Notes: generated by a model from the sequence alone, not told the origin. Shown: positions 25,326-33,927, counted from the stretch's first letter. The stretch: DNA of 64,000 nt from Bacteroidales bacterium (GCA_024401695.1 JAKSKN010000009.1:30150-94149); one strand, 5' to 3'. A program made the numbers and translations.

Positions 25326-25356
25326 TTTGATATGCTTTGATTTATTATTACCTTTG
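25326..25356 (+). promoter_or_regulatory. canonical promoter of the tandem-HTH gene
   Basis: TTTG at 25326-25329, 19 bp, TACCTTTG at 25349-25356. This is an ordinary Bacteroidota promoter with a leader of about 90 bases that holds a third operator half-site. Confidence 0.65.
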
Positions 25357-25397
25357 TGTTAATACAAAAGGTTGAATTTGACAAAGCTTTCAAGTAG

Positions 25398-25411
25398 TCA
25401 AATAAAAGTGT
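25398..25411. repeat. direct repeat of operator half-site
   Basis: TCAAATAAAAGTGT, identical to 25295-25308. It sits in the transcribed leader of the HTH regulator. Confidence 0.7.
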
Positions 25412-25452
25412 AACAAAGTAAGAAATAATTTTATTACTAAACAAAACTTGTT

Positions 25453-25971
25453 ATGCCTGAAAATGAAAAAAGATTGCAGTTTCTGCTCGACATGCTCAAG
25501 GAAACGGGGGTAAGCAAGCGCGAGCTCGCACGCCGGATGGAGATGTCCTATCAGAACATGTTCGTATATTTCCAGAGGGATGATATGAAGATGTCCCAGG
25601 CAGAGGTTATGGCTTCCAAATTGGGCTATGAACTCAATTTCTCCCTGAACGGTAACAAGAGAAAACAGAAGGCCGACAAACTTGTGATGGAATTGGAAGG
25701 CATAGTAGGGGATAATGCTAAACTGCAGCGTCTCGCATTCCTCCAGATAGCGATGAAGCTCAATGGCATTGAGAGAAAGGCCCTTGCCCAACAGCTTGAA
25801 CTGAACTACACGGGCGTGAACAGATGGTTCAGAGTTGACGACATCGCGATTTCATATCTGTTCAAGATAGCGGAACTGTATGGATTGAAACTCTGTATCT
25901 CCTCAAAAAAGACGGGGAGGGCAAAATTTGGAGAAATAAGTTCTAATGAGGTGACAAAGGAGTCAGAATAA
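25453..25971 (+). CDS. tandem helix-turn-helix regulator
   Basis: 172 residues with two similar HTH-like repeats: the first around VSKRELARRMEMSYQNMFVYF (residues 20-40), the second around IERKALAQQLELNYTGVNRWF (about 105-125), each followed by a recognition-helix-like stretch. Basic linker between them (NKRKQKADK). It probably represses the divergent primase operon and itself through the 25295-25411 sites. Ends at a perfect hairpin terminator. Confidence 0.8.
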   Translation: MPENEKRLQFLLDMLKETGVSKRELARRMEMSYQNMFVYFQRDDMKMSQAEVMASKLGYELNFSLNGNKRKQKADKLVMELEGIVGDNAKLQRLAFLQIAMKLNGIERKALAQQLELNYTGVNRWFRVDDIAISYLFKIAELYGLKLCISSKKTGRAKFGEISSNEVTKESE

Positions 25972-26003
25972 GTCGCCAAGATTTCAATAGGCAGAAAAAC
26001 AGA

Positions 26004-26038
26004 AAATCTGAGGCTGGTCATTGACCAGCCTCAGATTT
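26004..26038. terminator. bidirectional hairpin terminator
   Basis: AAATCTGAGGCTGGTCA (26004-26020) and TGACCAGCCTCAGATTT (26022-26038) are perfectly complementary with a one-base centre. It lies between two convergent genes and has A/T flanks on both sides. Confidence 0.88.
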
Positions 26039-26066
26039 CTTGGTTCCCTTGACGTTCTAAAAGGTA

Positions 26067-27329
26067 TCACACCTTATGTTTCATCCACACAAATCCATCG
26101 GTCTTCGTAATAACAGCAACATCAACAGGACCTCCAACCGATTCTTCCGAGGCGGTGATGTGTCGCTGAAGGTTGGTGATTGATATCAAACTCTCCGCCA
26201 TATTCGCCATGTCATCCACACCGAAGGCTTCGACGGTATCCACAAGACCGTTGACGTACTCGGTCTGAATAAAGTCCTGGATCTGCTCTTCGTGCTTATT
26301 TGTGACATCCCTGAGGTCTGTTTCTTGAACCTTGGCAATTGTGCCAGCATCAACCCCTGCTGCCTTCATGGCCTCAATCATTTTTTCCATGGTCATAGAG
26401 ACGGCTTCACTTGTCGCCTCATCAACTTTCTTCCGAAAAGCCGGAGATATGCCCTTCATTACGGTCATCATCACATCGCATTGAGCAAACGGACAGATGG
26501 CGGATGCGTTGTCCCATCCGATATGTTCTTCCTCGTCGCGTGAGTATGTGTAGCGGATTCTGCCGTCAACTATTCCAGAGACATAGACGGGTATCAGGGA
26601 AGGGAACAGCTCGTCTGACCCGTAACCGACAAAGACAATCCCTGTACCATCCTCGTAGAACTGTGAACACAAGTATTCGTAAAATCCTTTTGCCCAGTCT
26701 TCGCTCATATCTGTAGGGAGGCCGTCTTCCTCGCAGAGTTCGTTCAGGCCCTCGAAATCATCCTTTGCATACGCCATGAATTTCTTGAAAGTGTATTTCT
26801 CGAACTCGGGACTTTTCTTTCTAAGATCTTCTAATTTATCGATGGTGTCTGCAATGGACTGCATCCCTTCTTTAATTCTGGAATGTTTGATGTGGATGAG
26901 TTCTTCTTCAGAAATGGAATGTCCATCTTCCGGACTCAGATCTTCTTTTATCCATTCCTCCGCATAGGTTTTCACGTTGTTATAATAATTTCCCATCTCT
27001 CCACGCAGATATCTGTGCTGCAACTCGGCATCAGCAAAATGCGGTTCTTTGGCAAGGAACGATATGAAGTTGTCAACATATCCTTGAAGTGAGGGAAAGG
27101 ATAGGTCTCCGGAGTTCTTTCGATAGATGTCGAACAGCACAGAGAGGGGAACACCCATAAAGCTGTCGCTGCTGAATATCATTGCTCCCACGGGCTGGCT
27201 GTCGGAGAGTTTGAATATCTTGGTGGCATTATTGTAAATGCGGATGTTGTTTCCATGCTGCACGGTAATGGCGCTATCTGCGGCAATTACTGCGGCTTTC
27301 TTATTGAGTATTCCTACTATTGCTGTCAT
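26067..27329 (-). CDS. proteasome-like Ntn-hydrolase
   Basis: 420 residues. After removal of Met the N terminus is TAIVGILNKKAAVIAADSAIT, the pattern of 20S proteasome beta/HslV subunits: Thr1 as nucleophile and Asp at position 17. ATKIFKL supplies a Lys at 36 where the proteasome has Lys33. The core is followed by a long helical region (about 130-330) not found in canonical beta subunits. It may be an ATP-dependent peptidase chamber or a self-processing hydrolase. It lies at the end of a long operon headed by WYL regulator 3 and close to the MoxR/VWA unit. Confidence 0.65.
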   Translation of the reverse strand: MTAIVGILNKKAAVIAADSAITVQHGNNIRIYNNATKIFKLSDSQPVGAMIFSSDSFMGVPLSVLFDIYRKNSGDLSFPSLQGYVDNFISFLAKEPHFADAELQHRYLRGEMGNYYNNVKTYAEEWIKEDLSPEDGHSISEEELIHIKHSRIKEGMQSIADTIDKLEDLRKKSPEFEKYTFKKFMAYAKDDFEGLNELCEEDGLPTDMSEDWAKGFYEYLCSQFYEDGTGIVFVGYGSDELFPSLIPVYVSGIVDGRIRYTYSRDEEEHIGWDNASAICPFAQCDVMMTVMKGISPAFRKKVDEATSEAVSMTMEKMIEAMKAAGVDAGTIAKVQETDLRDVTNKHEEQIQDFIQTEYVNGLVDTVEAFGVDDMANMAESLISITNLQRHITASEESVGGPVDVAVITKTDGFVWMKHKV

Positions 27330-27331
27330 AA

Positions 27332-27538
27332 TCAGTATGCCTCGTGCATTTCTTCAAGGTCCTCATCATCAAACATCATATCAAGATCTTCTTCAGGGTC
27401 ATATGAGCTATCCTCATCGTCATCATCCGAGTCGTAGTTGCCCATCTTCATTGAATTCGGTTCTTCATGGTAGATTGCGTGTGAAAGGAATGAATCAATA
27501 AGCGGATTCGACCTTCTTGTAGGGAAATTCATGTTCAT
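27332..27538 (-). CDS. small acidic protein, 68 aa
   Basis: Extremely acidic (a run of Asp/Glu at residues 36-62). Two possible starts, ATG 27538 or ATG 27532. Ends 2 bases before the Ntn-hydrolase start, so the two are tightly coupled. An acidic partner or inhibitor of the hydrolase is conceivable, but no family is recognised. Confidence 0.65.
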   Translation of the reverse strand: MNMNFPTRRSNPLIDSFLSHAIYHEEPNSMKMGNYDSDDDDEDSSYDPEEDLDMMFDDEDLEEMHEAY

Positions 27539-27592
27539 ATTTTGTGTTTTTTTACCGTCTCCATATCCAAGGAGAAGGGGTGTTGTTGATAA

Positions 27593-27931
27593 TTAGAACC
27601 ACTGAGAGAGTTTGTCATTAACCTTCTGCTCAATTTCTGGGGCAGCAGAGACTTTGACGATATCGTATGTAAGTTTAAAGGCCACAACATCATCCGAGAG
27701 ACCGACGATTGGAATGGCATCAGGAATGATATCGAGCGGGAGGACAAGATATCCTAGAGCGCCCATAATCATTGCCTTGTCTCCAAGGGAAACATCGTGT
27801 GACTTGAGAACATAGTAGATGGTGAGTGCATAATAGCACACTTTGCTTCCGAGGTGTCTAACCACCTTCTTGAATTTACTCCAAAACTTTGAGTCTGAGT
27901 TGAATTTCTTACTATTCCGATTTCTATGCAT
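27593..27931 (-). CDS. DUF1232 (YkvA-type) membrane protein
   Basis: 112 residues from ATG 27931 (MHRNRNSKKF). A basic N-terminal part is followed by the DUF1232 hallmark GALGYLVLPLDIIPDAIPIVGLSDD, a hydrophobic helical hairpin. The family is small and membrane-associated with no known reaction. Probably part of the WYL 3 operon. Confidence 0.8.
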   Translation of the reverse strand: MHRNRNSKKFNSDSKFWSKFKKVVRHLGSKVCYYALTIYYVLKSHDVSLGDKAMIMGALGYLVLPLDIIPDAIPIVGLSDDVVAFKLTYDIVKVSAAPEIEQKVNDKLSQWF

Positions 27932-27983
27932 ATAATAATACTTTAAGTTCCAAAGGCAATACAAGCATGTGATTATAGAATGC

Positions 27984-29156
27984 TTACGGTTTTTTCGTGT
28001 ATGCTGTCCTGAGGAATTCCTCTATCAAGGAGTCATCCTTACGGCAGTCGGGAAGGGATGAGATTCTGTCTGCCTTATAAAAGGAATTGTCGCGCTTGAA
28101 CTCTCTGTCCGGGTGTTTTTCCTCGAATTCAAGATTTTGCTTTATCATTCTCCGATCCTCCTCGTCGCGCTCTTCAAATTCGAAGTACTCGACAACCCTC
28201 TTCCAGATGAATTCACCCTTGCTCATTCCTTCAGGACGGTGCTCTGCCTCGTGAAGGAACTTGTCAGTAAACTGACGTTCGCTGCAGTTGTCCCACCACC
28301 AAAGGCGGCTGCCATCCTGTTCACAAATCTGTTGCAGTTTGACTTCAACCTTCACCTCGAATGTGTTCATCCGAAGGAAATCCGGAATACTGTACAAATA
28401 GTGCGTCACAACGGCGTGGGTGGCATAACACATTACTATATGGTCAAGTTTCGGATGATAAAGCCATCCTTCGGCCCAGGTTGTACCATCATCAAGTTCA
28501 TTCTCGATGCGGAGCTCTTTATCTGTCATTGAGGATTTTCGGCCATCGTCCTTCCGCCAATGAGGACTGCATTGGATGATTGCAAGGTCGCCTTTCAGTT
28601 CCTGTTCTACTGTGGCCATGATGGGGATCATTCTGAGGAAGTCAGACCCATAGAAATCATCGTCCTCAAGGCGCAGAACGTCCTGCGGAGATTCACCCCA
28701 GTATCGCAATGTGCCGTCTATATCGATATCGTCATCCTTCTGATCAAGGGGCATATCCAAAATATAGCGGTACATTTTCGCCGTCCTCGCAAACATATCT
28801 TTGGTAAGCTCAAAAAGATGAGCATCCTGATGTTCGAAACGCTTCACCTCAGCCTCGCTGCAGTGAATTGTAAACATCTTCTCAAGCGCGTATCCACGGC
28901 TCATCAGCCACCACCATGCGCTTTCCATATCATCCTCAGAACAGGAGAACTTATACAGCGAACCATCATACTTGCCGTCCACGATTTCAAGCACTTTCGC
29001 TTCCATCTCCTTTACCTCGGCCCGGTACTTCTCGATACGTTCTTCTTCCGGAAGGGACTCGTAACTGTCCATCCTTTCGTGAAATGCATCACTCTCTGCT
29101 GATAATTTATCAAAAAGGTCCATATTTCTTTCTCTTAATTTCAAATGTCTACTCAT
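27984..29156 (-). CDS. hypothetical protein, 390 aa
   Basis: Large acidic, tryptophan- and aspartate-rich cytosolic protein (WWWLMSRGY, ERDEEDRRM). No motif is recognised. Its first ATG (29156) overlaps the end of the WYL 3 gene by 8 bases; an alternative start is ATG 29123 (MDLFDKLSAES), which would give 379 aa. Co-transcribed with WYL 3. Confidence 0.65.
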   Translation of the reverse strand: MSRHLKLRERNMDLFDKLSAESDAFHERMDSYESLPEEERIEKYRAEVKEMEAKVLEIVDGKYDGSLYKFSCSEDDMESAWWWLMSRGYALEKMFTIHCSEAEVKRFEHQDAHLFELTKDMFARTAKMYRYILDMPLDQKDDDIDIDGTLRYWGESPQDVLRLEDDDFYGSDFLRMIPIMATVEQELKGDLAIIQCSPHWRKDDGRKSSMTDKELRIENELDDGTTWAEGWLYHPKLDHIVMCYATHAVVTHYLYSIPDFLRMNTFEVKVEVKLQQICEQDGSRLWWWDNCSERQFTDKFLHEAEHRPEGMSKGEFIWKRVVEYFEFEERDEEDRRMIKQNLEFEEKHPDREFKRDNSFYKADRISSLPDCRKDDSLIEEFLRTAYTKKP

Positions 29157-30063
29157 CCCATTTCCCGTTATAAAGGTCTGTTATGTTCTGTGCATGTTCC
29201 TTCATCATCTCACGAAGGCTCAGCGGCTCCAGTACCTCCACATAGTCATTGTATTGGAGCAGATCCATCTCCAAATCCCAGGTCGGGGCCATGAAATACT
29301 CGAATATCGACCAGTCGTCGTGAACCTCGACTTCCTGCTGCGAGTCGTGAAGCCTCAGCGTGCGGAAGTAATGCCTCTGGCGGTCCCAGACTTTAAGACG
29401 GATCATCTGTGGTTTGTAGTTTTCCTCATCGTGAACAATTCCGAACCAATTCGCGAAATACTCCTTTGCATTGAATTTCTCCGGAACGGTAAAGCTCCTG
29501 AGTGTCTGACGCAGACCCTGAATGCGGTCGAGCGCATAGATTCTCAATTCCTTATGGTCAGATGGCTTTGCGGCCACATACCAGCGCTGCTTGAAGAGTT
29601 TTACGCAGTACGGAGCAATAACCAGATTGTACACCTGAGTGTCCTTGAAATTCTGGTATTCCATCTCCAGCATTTTACCTTCTTTCATTGCGTTGATTAT
29701 AGCTCTCAAGTAATCTTGGCTGGAAGGTATATCCTCCAGGATGATACGGTCACGCAGCGTGGAACTCTCATTTATAAGGTTATTGACCGAAAGTGATGTC
29801 ATCAGCCAGTTGCGGATACCGTTGGCATTCATATCTTCATTGGAGATATAATATCCAAGAGTCTTGTCGAATTTGATATCAATTCCGAACATATCCAGAA
29901 TAGCTTCTCGGTGATTATGGAAGGTTCTTGGCGGGAGCGGTACGCTGTGTTCGTTCAGTGCACTGCGCTGCCACAGGTCACTCAAATCGGTCTGAGTAAT
30001 GTGTCCATGCTGCATTATCGTATCCAGCAGCCAAACATAACGTTTGAAATAATCTTTTGCCAT
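29149..30063 (-). CDS. WYL-domain transcriptional regulator 3
   Basis: 304 residues from ATG 30063 (MAKDYFKRYVWLL); the frame upstream to 30171 lies in the promoter region. N-terminal HTH, WYL signature KQRWYVAAK near 170, and the C-terminal EPLSLREMMKEHAQ region. Closest in N-terminal sequence to WYL 2 (MAKNYFKSYIWLL). It heads a long operon that includes the 390-aa protein, DUF1232, an acidic protein and the proteasome-like hydrolase. Divergent from the MoxR/VWA operon. Confidence 0.85.
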   Translation of the reverse strand: MAKDYFKRYVWLLDTIMQHGHITQTDLSDLWQRSALNEHSVPLPPRTFHNHREAILDMFGIDIKFDKTLGYYISNEDMNANGIRNWLMTSLSVNNLINESSTLRDRIILEDIPSSQDYLRAIINAMKEGKMLEMEYQNFKDTQVYNLVIAPYCVKLFKQRWYVAAKPSDHKELRIYALDRIQGLRQTLRSFTVPEKFNAKEYFANWFGIVHDEENYKPQMIRLKVWDRQRHYFRTLRLHDSQQEVEVHDDWSIFEYFMAPTWDLEMDLLQYNDYVEVLEPLSLREMMKEHAQNITDLYNGKWDE

Positions 30064-30081
30064 AGTCTTTCTAATTGATTG

Positions 30082-30115
30082 CAAAATTACCTCATATCTC
30101 TGCCAAAGTCTGGCA
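30082..30115 (-). promoter_or_regulatory. class 1 promoter, WYL 3 operon
   Basis: On the minus strand TGCCAGACTTTG (30115-30104), 14 bp, then TAATTTTG (30089-30082). Confidence 0.75.
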
Positions 30116-30145
30116 CTATGCAAATTTATCAAAATTTTTATGGTT

Positions 30146-30179
30146 TGCCACTCTTTGGCATACTCGCACAATATTTTTG
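30146..30179 (+). promoter_or_regulatory. class 1 promoter, MoxR/VWA operon 1
   Basis: TGCCACTCTTTG (30146-30157), 14 bp, then TATTTTTG (30172-30179). Divergent from the WYL 3 promoter, 31 bp apart. Confidence 0.75.
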
Positions 30180-30199
30180 CAGCATTGAAAAAAACGAGT

Positions 30200-30706
30200 A
30201 TGGAAACAACTACATTGAAAACAGCACTTGTGCAGTACCTTATGGCAATGGCATTGCCGCAGGAACTTGGGTTCCTTCACGTTCCTTGGGGAGAAAACCC
30301 GTTTATATCTGTGAACAAAAGAACAGGCAAGAAGACCTGTCGGATTGACGACTCGGAATTGAATAGATTCAGAGAGGAGACGGGAATGGAATTGTCACGC
30401 GCAGAGATCCTGTCCTGCCGAACGATGAGGGAATTGGAGAATCTGGTCGGTTCCAAGGCGGACAAGGTCCCAATCGGGACTCTTGCTCATCTGATTCTCG
30501 AACTGACAGAAGTCCTCGGTACCATCTGGAACAATCTCGAGCTGGTGGAGAGCCTCGATGAAATCTCTGACGGCGGGAAGGTTGACCCGGCATATGTATG
30601 GCCGGCATATGATTACATTAAGCCGGATCCTGCGGAAAAGGAAAAATTGGAAAGAGAATGTGAAGGCCTGGTATCTTGGGGGAGAATAGGCAATATTTCA
30701 TCTTAG
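30200..30706 (+). CDS. hypothetical protein, 168 aa
   Basis: Starts at ATG 30200 (METTTLKTALVQYL). Soluble, helical, with no recognised motif. First gene of the operon running through the MoxR and VWA genes. The next start is 5 bases after its stop, suggesting co-expression and a shared role in the MoxR/VWA unit. Confidence 0.7.
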   Translation: METTTLKTALVQYLMAMALPQELGFLHVPWGENPFISVNKRTGKKTCRIDDSELNRFREETGMELSRAEILSCRTMRELENLVGSKADKVPIGTLAHLILELTEVLGTIWNNLELVESLDEISDGGKVDPAYVWPAYDYIKPDPAEKEKLERECEGLVSWGRIGNISS

Positions 30707-30711
30707 AGAAT

Positions 30712-31296
30712 ATGGCGAAAACTGAAAATTACAGAAGATATGGCGCAGGCGGCCCCAAGCAGGTCGTCGAGCCTCAGTGGGTAAAGGATTTGCCCAAGGA
30801 CGATTTGGAGTGGACTCCGGAACAGGATATGGCATATTATGAATGGTCCTCCATATACGGCAGGAGAGGCTATTCCAAGAAAGAGTGGGAAGCCATCCAC
30901 AAGGAAAGGCAGAGAATCAAGGAGAAGGAGTTCAAGGAACTTTCCTATATAGATGACTATAACGGAGAAAGCATACTCTTGGTCTTGAAGAAGAAGTTGG
31001 AGTGGCAGGCGGAGTACTTCGAGAACTTCGGGCATTGCGAGAGCAACCCTTACAAGGCCGCAAGGATGAGGTTGTGCTGCCGTTTGATTGATATCATCTG
31101 TTGGGGAGGCTTGACGAAGGAATATCAGCGGTCTTTCAGGAAATATGTGAATACCCGGAATGCCAAACGGTTTGAAAACGTTCCGACCTGGAATATGTCG
31201 TATTTGCACGGAGAAAAGCAGAAGCTCAGGTATCAGAAGGCCTATGTCTTGTTGTTCAGAACATTGTACGAAAATATATTAAGGTGGTGGGATTAA
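30712..31296 (+). CDS. hypothetical protein, 194 aa
   Basis: ATG 30712 (MAKTENYRRYG) is preferred over the TTG at 30676, which lies in the preceding gene. Basic, aromatic-rich and helical (KKEWEAIHKERQRIKEKEFKEL; WNMSYLHGEKQKLRYQKAYVLL). No known family. Its TAA directly abuts the ATG of the MoxR gene. Confidence 0.7.
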   Translation: MAKTENYRRYGAGGPKQVVEPQWVKDLPKDDLEWTPEQDMAYYEWSSIYGRRGYSKKEWEAIHKERQRIKEKEFKELSYIDDYNGESILLVLKKKLEWQAEYFENFGHCESNPYKAARMRLCCRLIDIICWGGLTKEYQRSFRKYVNTRNAKRFENVPTWNMSYLHGEKQKLRYQKAYVLLFRTLYENILRWWD

Positions 31297-32358
31297 ATGG
31301 CTATCAATATTAACGCAAAAGAACTCCAGAACCTGCTGGAGAGCACACCTGCTTCGCACAACATAATGTTGTCGGGAAGGCACGGTATCGGAAAGTCCAG
31401 GATTCTTACGGACTGGTTCGAAGCAAAAGGTACTAAGGTCGTAACGCTTTTCCTCGGTCAGATGAGCGACCCGGGAGATCTCATCGGTCTTCCGCGCAAG
31501 GATGAAGCGACCGGAAAGACGGTGTTCATGCCACCTTACTGGTTCCCGACTGACGGCAAGCCCGTGGTGCTGTTTCTGGACGAACTCAACCGTGCCCGTC
31601 CGGAGATTCTCCAGACAATAATGGACTTGGCGTTGAATCGCAAGCTTGCCGGAAGGCCGCTTCCGGAGGGAAGCCGTATCATCTCAGCCGTCAATGACGG
31701 AGAGGAGTATCAGCTCAATGAACTTGATCCGGCTCTCGTTTCAAGATTCAACATCTATAATTTCAAGCCTACCGTTGGAGAATGGCTGCTGTGGGCATCA
31801 CAAGCCGGCATCGACAAGAATGTGCTTAACTTCATTGAGAACAATTCTTCAATGTTGGACGGAGACGGGAAGGCCACCAATGACAGTTCCTGCCTTGAGA
31901 AGACTCCTGACCGTCGAGCATGGGAGAGGGTGTCCGACATCGTCAAATCGGCCCCGGCCATCGGCCCGACCACGAAGAAGGTGGTTGCCGGAATTGTCGG
32001 AGCGAAGGCGGCAGCATCATTCTTTGAGAGTTTTTCGCAGAATAGACTCATATCTGCAGAGTCTATCCTGAAAGACTTCATTGCTCAGAAGAAAACGCTT
32101 GAGTCATACAAGGCCCACGACCTTGCAATCATCAATGACAGCATCTACCGTTGCATCGAGAACGGCAAGGGAGGTCCTTACTGCGCAGACAATCTTATGA
32201 AATACATGGACTGGCTCATAACATCAGGGCGGAAGGAGAGCATGGCCCATTTCTGCTCTGTATTTGAGGGTGCCACATATTCTCAGGCGAACCTCTTCAT
32301 GATGAGCGGTGCGCCGAAGTGCTTCAAGACAATCACTGACTTTATCAGTAATCTGTAG
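31297..32358 (+). CDS. MoxR-family AAA+ ATPase, copy 1
   Basis: 353 residues with the MoxR/dynein-related AAA+ motifs: Walker A GRHGIGKS (about residue 27), Walker B VVLFLDELNRA (about 88), sensor 1 around SAVNDG (about 130), and the arginine-containing LVSRF. MoxR proteins act as chaperones that load or activate a partner, typically a VWA protein encoded next door, as here (start 2 bases downstream). A second MoxR copy at 46432-47511 shares long identical blocks (FLGQMSDPGDLIGLP, TIMDLALNRKLAGR). Confidence 0.9.
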   Translation: MAININAKELQNLLESTPASHNIMLSGRHGIGKSRILTDWFEAKGTKVVTLFLGQMSDPGDLIGLPRKDEATGKTVFMPPYWFPTDGKPVVLFLDELNRARPEILQTIMDLALNRKLAGRPLPEGSRIISAVNDGEEYQLNELDPALVSRFNIYNFKPTVGEWLLWASQAGIDKNVLNFIENNSSMLDGDGKATNDSSCLEKTPDRRAWERVSDIVKSAPAIGPTTKKVVAGIVGAKAAASFFESFSQNRLISAESILKDFIAQKKTLESYKAHDLAIINDSIYRCIENGKGGPYCADNLMKYMDWLITSGRKESMAHFCSVFEGATYSQANLFMMSGAPKCFKTITDFISNL

Positions 32359-32360
32359 AG

Positions 32361-33626
32361 ATGGAAGAAATAATCGGAAAAATCGTTGAGGATTGGTTCC
32401 TCAGCGAACCGGCTCTGTTCGCTACATACTGCACGCACACCTTGGAAGAGAACTCCAGGATGAGCGTGCCTATGCGTAGCGGCAAGATGCGCATCGAGTA
32501 CAATCCGGAAATCTTGAAGGAGTGGGCTCCGCAGATGATAGAGGAGAGACTCAAGTTCGAGGTTATCAGAATCCTCCTCGCCCATCCGTATCAGAGACAG
32601 CCGTACAAGGCCACGAAAGCAGCCCTTGGTATGGCCAGTGATGTAACTCTCTCTACTCTCTACAAAAGGCCAACTTCAATCACTATACCTTCCGGACTTA
32701 AATTCGACAGGGGACTGTGCTTCGAAGAATACTACAACATCGTGAAAGCTTACCTTGAGCAGCCTGCCCAGCAGATGCAGTCGCATCAATATGAGATGAA
32801 AGGGCAAGCCCTTGATGGAGGTGGTGGCGCATCGGACGATCCTGCACCAAAGTTGAATGATGATACCCACAGTGAAATTGATGACTCCGATGACATTGAA
32901 TCCCAGATAGCCCGAGAGCAGGCCGAGACTGCTGAACTGTGGGAAGAAGATCAATTGATGCAGGAGGCGGTTAAGGATGTTATCGAAAGGGCGAGACGCA
33001 CTCATCAGTGGGGCTCTCTCTCCGGCCATCTTTCTGATATGATTGAGGCATCAACAATAGTAAGGATAGATTACAGACGAATTCTGTCCTGGTTCAGGGC
33101 GAGCATCCTCTCCTCGAAAAGAAAGCTGACAAGGATGATTCCAAGCCGTCGGTACGGTTTTGAGTATATGGGCAGCAAGAGGGACTTCTGTACCAAGCTC
33201 CTTGTGGCCGTGGATGTCAGCGGCTCAGTGGACAACAAGCAGGTGTCCCAGGCTCTCTCCATAATAAACAGGTTCTTCAAGTATGGCGTCGAAAATGTGG
33301 ATGTAATAATGTTTGACTGCGGTCTTGTCGGCGAGCCGATGTCGATGAAGAAAGCGCCAAGGACACTCAAAATAGGAGGAAGAGGCGGGACGGAATTCCA
33401 AGCACCGATTGACTACTTCGCCAAGGGGCAATATGACGGACTTGTTATGATTACTGACGGCTATGCCGAAGTCCCGACCCTCCCTGAGAATACAAAAGGA
33501 AGGATCCTTTGGATGATTTACAATGACGAGCTGTTCCGGAAGGGCGATTCCCAGACTCTCAATGAGTACTTGACGTGGATTGCCTCGTTCCCTAGATCGA
33601 AATATGTCATTTTACCACCGGTGTAG
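32361..33626 (+). CDS. VWA-domain protein (DUF2201-like), copy 1
   Basis: 421 residues. The N-terminal half holds the helical DUF2201-type region (EYNPEILKEW...IRILLAHPYQRQP), then an acidic linker (about 165-205), then a VWA domain from about 270 with the MIDAS motif DVSGS (AVDVSGSVDNK), the Thr-containing GRGGTEFQ loop and the DG segment (MITDGYAE). It is expected to bind Mg and be remodelled by the adjacent MoxR ATPase. Paralogue at 45242-46423. Its stop precedes a bidirectional terminator. Confidence 0.88.
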   Translation: MEEIIGKIVEDWFLSEPALFATYCTHTLEENSRMSVPMRSGKMRIEYNPEILKEWAPQMIEERLKFEVIRILLAHPYQRQPYKATKAALGMASDVTLSTLYKRPTSITIPSGLKFDRGLCFEEYYNIVKAYLEQPAQQMQSHQYEMKGQALDGGGGASDDPAPKLNDDTHSEIDDSDDIESQIAREQAETAELWEEDQLMQEAVKDVIERARRTHQWGSLSGHLSDMIEASTIVRIDYRRILSWFRASILSSKRKLTRMIPSRRYGFEYMGSKRDFCTKLLVAVDVSGSVDNKQVSQALSIINRFFKYGVENVDVIMFDCGLVGEPMSMKKAPRTLKIGGRGGTEFQAPIDYFAKGQYDGLVMITDGYAEVPTLPENTKGRILWMIYNDELFRKGDSQTLNEYLTWIASFPRSKYVILPPV

Positions 33627-33671
33627 CCTATGATTTTAAAACATTCGCCCGCACTATAACCATTAAAATGA

Positions 33672-33703
33672 ACAATGGAAGCACCTGTAGATGCTTCCAT
33701 TGT
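33672..33703. terminator. bidirectional terminator, convergent genes
   Basis: ACAATGGAAGCA (33672-33683) pairs perfectly with TGCTTCCATTGT (33692-33703). It terminates the MoxR/VWA operon from the left and the micro-protein operon from the right. Confidence 0.85.
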
Positions 33704-33705
33704 CA

Positions 33706-33774
33706 TTAATACCAGATTTTGAGAAATCTCATCCACTTCCAGAATCTGTTCCATGGCATTTCAGGATGAATCAT
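33706..33774 (-). CDS. micro-protein, 22 aa
   Basis: MIHPEMPWNRFWKWMRFLKIWY: very rich in Trp, Phe and Lys/Arg, an amphipathic cationic peptide. It is preceded by AAGGAGGTGA at 7-8 bases, a near-perfect Shine-Dalgarno sequence, which is rare in Bacteroidota and makes translation likely. Third gene of a three-member micro-protein operon ending at the terminator at 33672-33703. Confidence 0.6.
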   Translation of the reverse strand: MIHPEMPWNRFWKWMRFLKIWY

Positions 33775-33789
33775 AACAGTCACCTCCTT

Positions 33790-33927
33790 TTATTGATTGT
33801 CTGGGTTGTTGTTCAGGAAACTGACACGCGATGCATTGTCAAGTCCGTTTTTGATGAGCTTGCCGCCTGCGGCAACACATCCGGCTCCAACGAATACCTT
33901 TACTATAAACTTTATGAATTCGCTCAT
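33790..33927 (-). CDS. small membrane-associated protein, 45 aa
   Basis: MSEFIKFIVKVFVGAGCVAAG start with a hydrophobic, glycine-rich helix, then GKLIKNGLDNASR. The ATG overlaps the TGA of the 55-aa gene (ATGA). It could insert in the membrane as a holin-like or toxin-like peptide. No family is recognised. Confidence 0.6.
   Translation of the reverse strand: MSEFIKFIVKVFVGAGCVAAGGKLIKNGLDNASRVSFLNNNPDNQ

Noticed and set aside
30098-30116. Possible sigma-54 promoter (TGGCAC near TTGC-like sequence)
   Set aside because: The GG to GC distance is wrong for a -24/-12 promoter, and the class 1 geometry accounts for the site.
33518-33754. 78-codon minus-strand frame
   Set aside because: Overlaps the terminator hairpin and the VWA gene; its N-terminal part is better explained by the 22-residue frame with a Shine-Dalgarno sequence.
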